In this document: piece by piece, positions 11,451 through 18,505 of the stretch | How the letters are laid out: every line of letters starts with the position of its first letter | How positions within the stretch are numbered: the first letter of the stretch is position 1 | From: Scytalidium lignicola | Lineage: Eukaryota; Ascomycota; Leotiomycetes | Direction of reading: 5' to 3' | NCBI GenBank assembly: GCA_002812745.2 | Contig: NCSJ02000549.1 | Coordinates: forward strand, 1 to 18,507 | DNA: 18,507 bases | Position numbers and translations under genes: made by a program | Notes under the pieces: generated by a model | Database searches by the model: none | Told to the model about the DNA's origin: nothing | Seen by the model: the letters and a program-made list of their open reading frames with translations, nothing else

Positions 11451-12015
11451 ATGTCGAATATATTAAGTTTAATATTTAACATAATGAAGATATGAAGATT
11501 TGCATGTTAACCTGATCACATACAACTTAGTTCCCTTGTTGTACTAGTACAACAACCAGAGGAAATAGAATAAAGAGTACTCTTGATCCTTACTTCAAAT
11601 TGCAAACAATCTTATTCAGTTGATAGTCAATTCCTTGTACAAATCATAGACGAGGTAGGTCTTAACTTGACTTGTTGTCTTTGAAACACTTATAACTCTC
11701 AGGACGATAGTCCAAGGGTCTTTAAGACGCATACAACTCTCAAGGCAATGGCCTAGAATCAATTCCTTCCATAAATTGTAGACGAAGTAGGTCCTGCTTG
11801 ACCTTAGGTCTTTGAGACGTTCACAGCTCTCAAGACAATAGTCCAAGGGTCTTTGAGACGCACACAACTCTTAGGGCGATAGCCTAAGATCAATTCCTTC
11901 CACGAATTGTAAACGGTTAGTTTCTACTCGAACCGTAAGGGTGCTTATGGTATTAGTACTGCAAACATACGATCGTACTCCCCCTAAAGCTGTTCCTAAT
12001 TGCCTTGGCAAACCT
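11451..12015 (-). other. 5' leader of outer Copia
   Basis: This lies between the primer-binding site and the likely start of Gag. It is clearly richer in G, C and CpG than the coding part and holds a tandem repeat. A minus-strand frame stays open across 11616-11867, but it consists of the repeat itself and matches no Copia protein, so I treat it as untranslated leader and not a gene. The leader would normally hold packaging and dimerisation signals. Confidence 0.6.
11627..11925. repeat. Tandem repeat, about 131-bp unit, with internal 40-bp sub-repeats
   Basis: Units start with TCAATTCCTT at 11627, 11759 and 11890, giving two full units (132 and 131 bp) and a partial third ending after GAATTGTAAACG. 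Each full unit itself contains two diverged copies of a roughly 40-bp block built on GGTCTTTGAGACG...CTCTCAAG...ATAGTCCAA, so the block occurs four times. Differences between copies are mostly transitions. The array sits in the leader of the outer Copia element. Confidence 0.85.
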
Positions 12016-12029
12016 GGGCACTCATAACC
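12016..12029 (-). other. Primer-binding site of outer Copia (initiator tRNA-Met half type)
   Basis: The plus strand reads GGGCACTCATAACC immediately beside the 5' LTR. The nine bases CTCATAACC match the anticodon loop of initiator tRNA-Met, and a GGGC lies two bases further off than in the tRNA. Adjacency to the LTR and likeness to the inner element's site support the call; the upstream mismatch lowers it. Confidence 0.65.
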
Positions 12030-12245
12030 TATTAAGCAAATACCCTTATTGGAGTATGACTCTTAATAAGGTTTAGCTAACAGTAGAAGTAAGGCATAGG
12101 TAGAACAGGAGCTCAATTGACTTAACTAGAGTAACTATATAACTATGTTACTTGACCTCCTGGCTACACGTTATATAAATCACGAGATCACGTGATCTAG
12201 GAACGCAGGGTCACAGGATTTCCCCTGCACCCTATTTTCTCAACA
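12030..12245 (-). repeat. 5' LTR of outer Copia (216 bp)
   Basis: Partner of 665-880, ending ...TTCTCAACA on the plus strand and followed by TAAGT. It keeps most of the unmutated C and G states. It would carry the element's promoter, read on the minus strand. Confidence 0.93.
12185..12198. promoter_or_regulatory. Perfect 14-bp palindrome with CACGTG core in the outer LTR
   Basis: AGATCACGTGATCT is its own reverse complement. CACGTG is the E-box recognised by bHLH factors in fungi and other eukaryotes, and its place inside the LTR would suit a control site for the retrotransposon promoter (inference). The equivalent site in the other LTR (821-832, GATCATATGATC) has mutated on both strands and is still palindromic. 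Confidence 0.45.
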
Positions 12246-12250
12246 TAAGT
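12246..12250. repeat. Right target-site duplication TAAGT of outer Copia
   Basis: Second copy of the 5-bp duplication, directly after the right LTR and inside the hAT reading frame. Removing the Copia element plus this copy restores the transposase frame. Confidence 0.92.
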
Positions 12251-12720
12251 TTATAATTTAATTGAAAGTCAGAATTAATATAAATTAAAATTATTCCAAT
12301 ATAAGCTGTTTGATTTCTAGAAGTCCATATATCAAAAGCTAATGAGAATAAACCATTTTTAATAATATTTTCTTGTAATTTATAATTAAAAGAAAATAAA
12401 GTATCATTAAAAATAGTATTTAACAAATTCTTTAATTTTTTTGTATGTATAATTGGATTAGATTTATTATAATAATTTAATAAATCTTTAAAAGAATCTG
12501 ATTCTAAAATATTAAATGATGTCAATCTAGAAAAAGAATATGAAGTTAAAAAAATCATTAGTTATAAAATGTATTATGAGAAATTATAATACTTAGTTAA
12601 ATGGATAAGATATTCAAAAAGTAAGAATGAATAAGAACTTACTTTTAATCTTATAAGTTGTAAAGAGTTATTAAAGGTATATTACTAAACTTATCCTAAA
12701 ATGAATTTCTAAGTAATAGA
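12251..12720 (-). pseudogene. hAT transposase fossil, N-terminal part (split by outer Copia)
   Basis: The minus-strand frame from 12558 runs to the Copia junction with no stop. It contains FNILESDSFKDLLNYYN, LLNTIFND and LAFDIWTSRNQTAYIGI; the last is the hallmark DIWTS region of hAT transposases, whose Asp belongs to the catalytic triad. Upstream the same frame continues through two TAA codons that were probably CAA (NFS-stop-YIL-stop-LMIFLTS), so 12558 is not a real start. The limit at 12720 is approximate, because I cannot identify the N-terminal zinc finger of the family. The protein continues at 659 across the insertion. It is inactive. Confidence 0.85.
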
Positions 12721-13389
12721 ATTATAAAGTCAAAGAAGAAGAGGTTAACAACAAAGAAAGAAGCTTTGTCTAAATTAGCAAAACATAACTTTTCAAACAG
12801 TTTCTCTTGCCTTTCTTTCTCTTTTACAATATTGAGTTTATTCAAAGTTTTTAAACTACAATAAAACATCTTCTGAGTATACTTCTTTAAGAAAGATTAT
12901 TACTTCTTCAGACAGATTAGATAAGCTATTATCTTTAAAAAGACTTTGTTAGTTTTCTCTTCTTCCTTTGTAAGCTAATTATGCTTATACTTATATATNA
13001 AAAAAAGAGGAAGAAATAGTTTTCTTATTATTACAAGATTAACTATAATAAGAGTACTTGTTATAATAATTAAAGTTAAAGTTTACCTTACAAACAAAAC
13101 CATTTTGCTTGCAAAATGAATAAAGTATTACTTTGAAATTGTATTCATTAATATAATTACTTAAGGTTGTTTGTTCTTGATATTTTCTTAATTTTATCTT
13201 TTCTTTTATACTATTCTCAGAATGTTGTTATTTGAATAACATATTAGAAAGGAAAGAAGAATTAATGAAAAAAGGAATGTCTAAGGATAACATTTTAGTG
13301 TTAAGATAACATTAAGTATAAAAGAGGATAATATTATAAGTTTTACTACAACATACTAATTAGTATAAGCTTGAAGCTTAGTATAATTA
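12721..13389. other. Unassigned AT-rich stretch with a weak minus-strand coding-like relic
   Basis: No family is recognised with confidence. On the minus strand between about 13150 and 12960 a frame reads CKQNGFVCKVNFNFN, then SYYS and, after a stop, SCNNKK. The stretch faintly resembles the N-terminal zinc-binding region of FAR1/MULE-type transposases or the missing N-terminus of the hAT protein. A perfect palindrome CATTTTGC-TT-GCAAAATG lies at 13101-13118. There is one undetermined base next to an A run near 12999. The rest shows nothing I can name. Confidence 0.25.
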
Positions 13390-13618
13390 TGTTATACAAA
13401 AAAACCTAACAATTAAACAATCATATGATAAGGACCTAAGACTTGAAAAGTCTAAGGTTCATTAGTTTAAGACTTAAGGACTTAGAGGTCTAAAGGTCCA
13501 ATTGTATTTTATTATCTATATAAGTATATTATAAGAATATAAGAGTAAACTCCTTATGTTCAACTTAAATACATTATTGTACTTTACCCTTAACTTAATA
13601 ACTTACTTATATGTTATA
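13390..13618 (+). repeat. Probable 5' LTR of the plus-strand Gypsy element
   Basis: The stretch starts TGTTATAC and ends around ATGTTATA, where an expected CA may have been mutated to TA. It lies about 120 bases before the start of gag, the usual place. It contains a TATA-like TCTATATAAGTATAT near 13514-13530 followed by a pyrimidine-rich transcript-like region. The second LTR lies outside the window, so neither edges nor target duplication can be proved. Confidence 0.45.
13432..13499. repeat. Cluster of imperfect inverted repeats in the Gypsy LTR
   Basis: Motifs of the type GGACCTAAGACTT and AAGTCTAAGGTTC alternate in both orientations, followed by AAGACTTAAGGACTTAGAGG and TCTAAAGGTCC. Before RIP the GGTC/GACC ends would have paired better. 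Such clusters in an upstream LTR region may be regulatory-protein sites or a hairpin; the role is unknown. Confidence 0.45.
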
Positions 13619-13735
13619 TATTTTTATTATCCTTGAACATTTACCTTACCCTAAACTATCTAATAACTTAGATAATGTAATTTTATAACATTTTGAACAT
13701 TACTTATCTTGATAAATTAAGATTTAAAAACAAAC

Positions 13736-15038
13736 ATATCAATAGATAATAATAATAAATAATAACTTGAAGAAGGTTTTGAAGAAGGCTTTGAAGAAGA
13801 ATCTGAAGAGGGATTTAAAGAAGTATTTGAAGAAAGTTTAGAAGATAATTCTAAAGAGGATTAAAATGAGGATTAGACTATTGAAGAAATTAACATCTAA
13901 GAAGAAATGTTAAAAGAAGTTATTATATTACTAAAGTAACTTATTAAGTTAATAGAAGGATTGACTATTAGAGAATTATCAAGAGTTATAAAAAAGAAAT
14001 TAATACTTTTATTACTTAAACTTGACTTAAAGTTAATATTAAGAACTTTAAGTCTAGACTTTGATTTAGACTTTGAATTAGAAGATAATATTAAACAAGT
14101 TTTAATGATGACATTTAGAGAAGTTAAGATTGTTAGATTAAACTTGTTTTATAAGAACAAAAAGAAGCTTAAAGTATACTTTGTACAAATAAAAACTTAT
14201 TTAGTATTAAATAATCATTTATTGCCTAAAGATATACATAAGGTTTTATAAGCATTAATATACTTAAGAAGAGTAATTAAGACTTGGTTTCAACTCTTTA
14301 AGAATAAATAGTTTATAATAAATAGAAGAATTATAAACTAAGGAATAAGAAACATCCTTAAAAGTTAGGAAAACTATATAAAAAGAACTTAAACGTTTAT
14401 ATAAGGATATTAACGAAAAAAGAAATATTAAGAGATGATTAACTTATCTCAAACAAACTAAGAGCTTTAATGAATATATAATACTTTATCATTAGTATAT
14501 AATATTAGTTAACTAANGAGAAGAAGNATATATATANTAATATAAGATTAGCTTNAAAGACTTTATCAAAGAAGAATTATATTAACAACTTATAATTATT
14601 ACATTTAATACTCTTGTTAACTTGTTTATCAAGATCAAGAATAAGCAGTATAAGATGAGCTTAGACAAAAAGGGTAAATCTTATTTTAACTAGAGAAAGA
14701 CTAATAAAAAGAAGGATTGAGGAAACCTTATGAAGTTAAACATTATGAAGAAAAGAAAGACTTTTAAAAGGAAAGGAAAAAAGTACTTTAAAAGAAGAAG
14801 TAAGAAAAAGAATTCCTTTAGAATTTCTTTTAAGGAATTTGACAAGAGAAGGAAAAACAAGTTATGTTTTAAGTATAAACTTTTAAGATATATAATAAAT
14901 ACTTATAAGAAGGATAATAAGTTAAGTATATTAGTTAAAGTTGAAGTTATAAGAATCTTAAGAATTATAAATATCTTGTTAGAATTGTCTGAAGAAGAAA
15001 GCTTAAACTTAAAAGAAATATTTAGTNAAAAAAGTTAA
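13736..15038 (+). pseudogene. Gypsy gag fossil with capsid and zinc knuckle
   Basis: The likely original start is ATA at 13736 (ATG changed by G-to-A), giving ISIDNNN. An acidic stretch from 13769 follows, built on EEGF/EESE repeats. The same frame then passes stops at former Gln codons into TIRELS at 13961 and a capsid segment with KLKVYFVQIKTYL and LRRVIKTWFQLF, typical of Ty3/Gypsy Gag. Further capsid sequence (LTYLKQTKSFNEYI) follows near 14440-14480. Several undetermined bases lie at 14517-14555. The segment from 14730 is in another frame, so at least one indel or sequencing error lies between. It is very basic and ends with LCFKYKLLRYIINTY at 14862-14906, a CX2CX4HX4C knuckle in which two Cys and the His are Tyr. 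Confidence 0.85.
14865..14906 (+). other. Zinc knuckle of Gypsy Gag, three of four ligands lost
   Basis: The spacing is C-x2-Y-x4-Y-x4-Y, exactly the CX2CX4HX4C pattern with the second Cys, the His and the third Cys each turned to Tyr. TGT-to-TAT and CAT-to-TAT are the transitions RIP produces on the two strands. It could no longer bind zinc. Confidence 0.8.
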
Positions 15039-16154
15039 TAAGATAATATTTGTAATAATAAGAAGGACTTAACATGTAAAATACTCTTAAGATAAGGTAA
15101 AAGTTAAGAACTTAAACAGATAAAGATCAATTTTAAAGGTTAATAAAATTTAAATGATTATACTAATAAACTTTGAAGTTATATTAACAAAGTAATATCT
15201 TGTTTTAAAAGAAATATTAATTTTAAAATACTATCTAATAATTAGTATAAGAGAATTAAGAGAATAAGAAATCCTAGATAGAAGTTAACTTTATAAAACT
15301 GTATAATAAGAAGAAGTAATTATCTAAGAATAAGAATTCAATCTTAAAGATCTTGTTCTAGTTTATAAGATTAACCTTTAGAATATTGTTATAAAGAAGA
15401 AAATATATAAGTTTCTCTTACTAGTAAAAAGAACTTAAGTATAAGATAACTTTGACCAGATGCTTAAGGATGCTTGAATAATAATAGAAGAAAGATTAAG
15501 CTATGTTGTATAAGGATAATATAACTTATAATAAGAAAGTTATTTAATAATAACNTTTTTAACAAGATTGAGCAGAGGTAGAAACATAATATAAAGAAAT
15601 CTAAGGCTTAGGAAAATCAATAGAACAATTGTTTAAAGTTAAACAATATTATACTCAACAAGAAGAAAGGGAATTTGTTAAGATCATTGTTAAACAAGTC
15701 AATTAAGATGTAGAAGCTTTACTTATAATTAATGAATTAAAGGAAGATTTACTACTTTTGGAATTATTTATCATGTTATTAAAAGAAGATAAGTTAATAT
15801 AAAGGATTGATTAACAGTTTAACCAAGAAGTAATAATATACCTTTTGAATTTTACAAAAAGAATTCTTAAGGAAAGTAATGNTTTTTATTATTAAAATAA
15901 GAGAATGTCTTAGAAATGAAATAACAAAATAAGTACAAGATGTATATACATTTATAAATAATAAAAGCTTAGATAGACCAAGACTAAGAGATCTTATAAG
16001 AAGATAAATAATATTATTTAAAGAACTTTAAAAGAATGTTAAAGATTTAGAAATCAAGGATAATGTATTTGTTAATAATATTAAAAATGTTAATCTTTAT
16101 ATTATAAACAGTAGAAGTTTATTATATATAAACATAAAATTATATNAAAAAGTC
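15039..16154 (+). pseudogene. Long Gag-protease linker of the Gypsy element, no known domain
   Basis: About 1.1 kb separates the zinc knuckle from the protease, longer than usual. In the first half I see only scattered short readings (for example DNFDQMLKDA near 15450-15475). From 15578 one frame gives a long, coherent, helix-like, Lys/Glu-rich sequence if TAA is read as Gln: SIEQLFKVK, then YYTQQEEREFVKIIVK, then ELKEDLLLLELF, to about 15880. After a frame change near an undetermined base at about 15882 it continues with VQDVYTFINNKSLDRPRLRD and, near 16115, INSRSLLYINIKLY, which leads straight into the protease. It may be an extended Gag/protease spacer or include a small insertion; function unknown. 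Confidence 0.4.
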
Positions 16155-17348
16155 AATAAAAGCCTTGATTGATTTAAAAGTTAAAAGGAACTTCATTAAT
16201 GAATAAGTTATAAAGTAACTTGAACTTAACATAAGAGTTAAGGAAAATAATTACTTAATATTATTAGTGAACAATAGTATAGTTAAAAGAGTAGTTAACA
16301 TCTAAACTTATGAACTAAATATGAGAATTAACAATAATCATCAAGAAAGAATATTCTTTGATATTATGTAATTAAGAAGTTATTAAGTCATATTAAAAAT
16401 CAAATGAATAAGGAAGTATAATTTAATAATTGATTAGAGAATAAATATAATTACCTTCTTAAAGGAGGAATAAAATTCAATGTTCTTAAGAGTTATTTAT
16501 ATCAACAAGACCTTAAAGCATATTCTTAAAGAATATCATGAATAATTAAAGTTATTCATAGAAAAACTTGATAATTTAACCTTACCTAAGTATAAACTAT
16601 AAGATCATAAGATAAAGCTTAAAGAGAAGTTTAAACTAGCTTATAAACTAATTTATCAAACAACTTTTGCTAAGGATAAGGCAATGAAAAAATAATTACT
16701 CAAGAAGATAATTCTTAAAGGTTTATACAAAGAAGGTTATAATAAAATTAAAGTATTATTACATTATATGAAAAAAGGAGATAATCTATTAGGATAACCT
16801 TGTAATGATTATAAACACTTGAATAATAGAACTAAGAAGGACTAATACTTCTTATTATTAATAAATTTAATAATAGACAAGTTAAAAGAAGTTGTTATAT
16901 TTACTAAGTTAGACTTATAATCAACATTTAATTTAGTTAGGATTAAAAAGGGTAATAAGTAGAAAGTTGTTATTTGAACAAAATACAAACTATTTAAGTT
17001 ATTAGTTATAACATTTAATATGACCAATACTCTAGTAATATAACAAAGAATAATAAACTGTATATTAGAAAAATACTTAAAGAAATTTATAATAGTATAT
17101 CTTGATGATATAATTATTTACTCAAAGAGTATTAAAGAATATAAAGAGTATGTTAAGCTTGTTCTAAATGTGTTATAAGACTTCTTATAGCATAATCATA
17201 TAAAGTAGGCTTAGTCATTCTTATTAGGTTTATGTAAAAGTAAGCTGTTTATAATTATAATAAACAAGTATATATAATAAAGTTATAACTTAAGTTAAAT
17301 ACAAAGTTCTTAACTAAAGCTTAAAGAGTATATTCTTATATAAACAAA
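16155..17348 (+). pseudogene. Gypsy pol fossil: protease and reverse transcriptase (cut by chromovirus)
   Basis: One frame runs without a frameshift from the protease to the catalytic site of the reverse transcriptase. The protease reads ALIDLKVKRNFINE, with Asp at 16171-16173; the family motif DSGA has become DLKV through transitions. It is followed by FFDIM and the LRSY...VIL segment near 16360-16400. The reverse transcriptase shows LPKYKL and DHKIKLKEK (about 16580-16635), NNRTKKD (16824-16845), a degraded FTKLDLxS(T)FNLVRIKKG (about 16900-16950) and an intact YLDDIIIYSKS from 17098. The stops are at expected Gln, Arg, Glu or Trp codons. Beyond about 17150 the sequence decays and it is cut off at 17348, where the LTR of the next element begins. 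RNase H and integrase are not in the window. Confidence 0.9.
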
Positions 17349-17488
17349 TGAGTATAACCTTATATAAGCAGTATAACTCTAATACCCTCTTATATACCTT
17401 ATACTACTTGTATAAATCACATAACTTAACATTCTGTTGACTATGGACATTTTATAAGTTATTACCTAGTACTTATTAAGTTATAACA
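17349..17488 (-). repeat. Probable 3' LTR of a minus-strand chromodomain Gypsy element
   Basis: On the minus strand it starts TGTTATAACTTAATAAG and ends GGTTATACTCA, so the ends are imperfect inverted repeats (TGTTATAAC against TGAGTATAAC). It contains a TATATAAGAGG stretch. A polypurine tract follows on the inner side, as expected. The outer edge is inferred from the TG/CA and inverted ends only; the partner LTR is outside the window. If the edge is right, the flanking five bases are ACAAA at 17344-17348. Confidence 0.55.
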
Positions 17489-17501
17489 GTAAAAACCATA
17501 A

Positions 17502-17520
17502 CATTATCCCCTTTTTATCC
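17502..17520 (-). other. Polypurine tract of the chromodomain Gypsy element
   Basis: The minus strand reads GGATAAAAAGGGGATAATG, about 13 bases from the LTR. An AAAAGGGGATAATG-type tract near a TGTTATAAC LTR start is, from memory, characteristic of fungal chromoviruses. It fits the orientation of the integrase fragment on the right. Confidence 0.6.
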
Positions 17521-17759
17521 TAATATTATCTTGATGCTTAACTAGTAATGTTAAACAATCTTCATTGTTTTGTTAATTATACTTCTTACTCATAATACCT
17601 CCTTACTCTCAAACATATAAAACTTATATTAAACAAGTAGAAAACATAAAATCCTTTAGTTTTCTTATAACTTCTAAATGTAAATTCTATGTAAATAACA
17701 ATTGTACTTGTTATTAAACTAAAGGCTTTAACAAATGTTCAGAGTACACTTGAAGAGAT
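17521..17759. other. Unassigned AT-rich stretch
   Basis: The stretch lies inside the chromovirus 3' region between its polypurine tract and the Fot1-like fragment. I see no coherent reading frame on either strand, and no inverted ends that would mark the edge of the inserted fragment. Confidence 0.4.
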
Positions 17760-18062
17760 GTTTACTATAATATTCTTAGTCTTAACATTAACAAGTTAGA
17801 ATAAATTTCTTATAAGAAAGATTATCTTAACTTTGAAGAAAAGCTTCTTAAGACTTAAATACAACAAATACTTGTTAAATGGTTATATCTTCGCAAACTT
17901 CAAAAGTAATTAAAACTCAAGATTATAAACATAATTTGAAAAGGTACTTTTACCATTGAAGAATTAGAAGAAATAAAAAAGAAAAAAAGATTAAAAAAGG
18001 AAAAGTTAAACTCTTTAATCTTTACTAAGAACTTATCACATCCTCTTGATAAAAGTAAGTAA
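17760..18062 (+). pseudogene. Fragment resembling the C-terminal tail of a Fot1/pogo transposase
   Basis: A plus-strand frame, in phase from 17820 to the TAA at 18060, reads DYLNFEEKLLKT, then KWLYLRKLQK, then KGTFTIEELEEIKKKK and HPLDKSK. Two internal stops are TAA/TGA, where CAA or CGA/TGG may have stood. Tails of fungal Fot1/pogo transposases commonly have a basic, heptad-like helix followed by KGG-LTVEEA, and KGTFTIEELEE near 17940-17970 resembles that. The catalytic domain is not visible and no terminal inverted repeats were found, so the assignment is tentative. It lies antisense within the chromovirus 3' region, between integrase and polypurine tract. Confidence 0.35.
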
Positions 18063-18127
18063 CATTCCTCAGTTGACCTCTTTACATTAAGTACTAATAT
18101 TGTTAATCTTTTACTTGTCTTATTAAC

Positions 18128-18505
18128 TTAATTAATTCTCTCTTCTAAAGATCTCTTTTGATTAAAGTTCAAATAATAACTCTTTATTATCTCTTTAATA
18201 TTCTTTAAATGTTTAATAAGTTTTTATAAATTGTTTGATTCTAGAAATCCTTCTTATTTAACTAAATACTGAATTTTCTTATACTAGTATTTATAATCTA
18301 AGATTTTCTTAACTGCTTATTCTTTATCAGATTATAATTCAACCTTTATACTTAATATTAACAATATATTTTCAAGTGTTAATTCTAATAGTATTATATA
18401 AAATACAAGATGTATTTGTATAGTTTTTAATAGTTTTAATTTAATTGTTATTAGTTTATAAACTTCTTTTACTTCAAATAGTCTTAACTTTATAAAGTCA
18501 AATAA
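18128..18505 (-). pseudogene. Chromovirus integrase C-terminus with chromodomain (partial)
   Basis: One minus-strand frame runs from the window edge to a TAA at 18128-18130. The first part (LFDFIKLRLFEVKEV, then LKTIQIHLVFYI) is the C-terminal integrase segment that in relatives reads like MRIHPVFHVSLLEP. The second part is a chromodomain: VKKILDYKY, then YKKIQYLVK-stop-EGF, then KHLKNIKEIIKSYY, matching ILDxRxxxxxxxYLVKWxGF and the helix that follows; the stop replaces the aromatic-cage Trp. Chromodomains steer integration of this Gypsy branch towards methylated-histone chromatin. The upstream part of the polyprotein is beyond the right edge. RIP-type stops make it inactive. Confidence 0.85.

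Larger units (their letters stand above)
665..12245 (-). mobile_element. Outer Ty1/Copia LTR retrotransposon (RIP-inactivated, itself interrupted)
   Basis: This is a full-length element on the minus strand, with its 5' LTR at 12030-12245 and 3' LTR at 665-880, each 216 bp, flanked by TAAGT on both sides. Removing the nested element and one ATTAT leaves about 5.9 kb, a normal Copia size. Domain order on the minus strand is leader with tandem repeats, Gag with zinc knuckle, protease, integrase, reverse transcriptase and RNase H, the Copia order. Every domain carries RIP-type stops and substitutions. It was inserted into an hAT transposase gene. The next step of nesting placed another Copia element inside its reverse transcriptase. 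Confidence 0.93.

Noticed and set aside
11616..11867. Minus-strand 83-codon frame as a small repeat protein
   Set aside because: It is the tandem repeat of the Copia leader read in one frame; repeat units of 132 and 131 bp do not keep phase, and no family resemblance was seen.
11627..11925. CRISPR-like array
   Set aside because: Units are about 131 bp with no short-repeat/unique-spacer alternation, and the context is a eukaryotic retrotransposon leader.
12960..13150. MULE/FAR1-type transposase N-terminus
   Set aside because: Only a short C...NGF...C pattern with following aromatic residues is visible, and no catalytic domain follows. The resemblance is too weak to name a gene, so it is kept only as an unassigned relic.
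16842..17027. Minus-strand 61-codon frame
   Set aside because: It is antisense to the Gypsy reverse transcriptase, whose motifs are clear on the plus strand.
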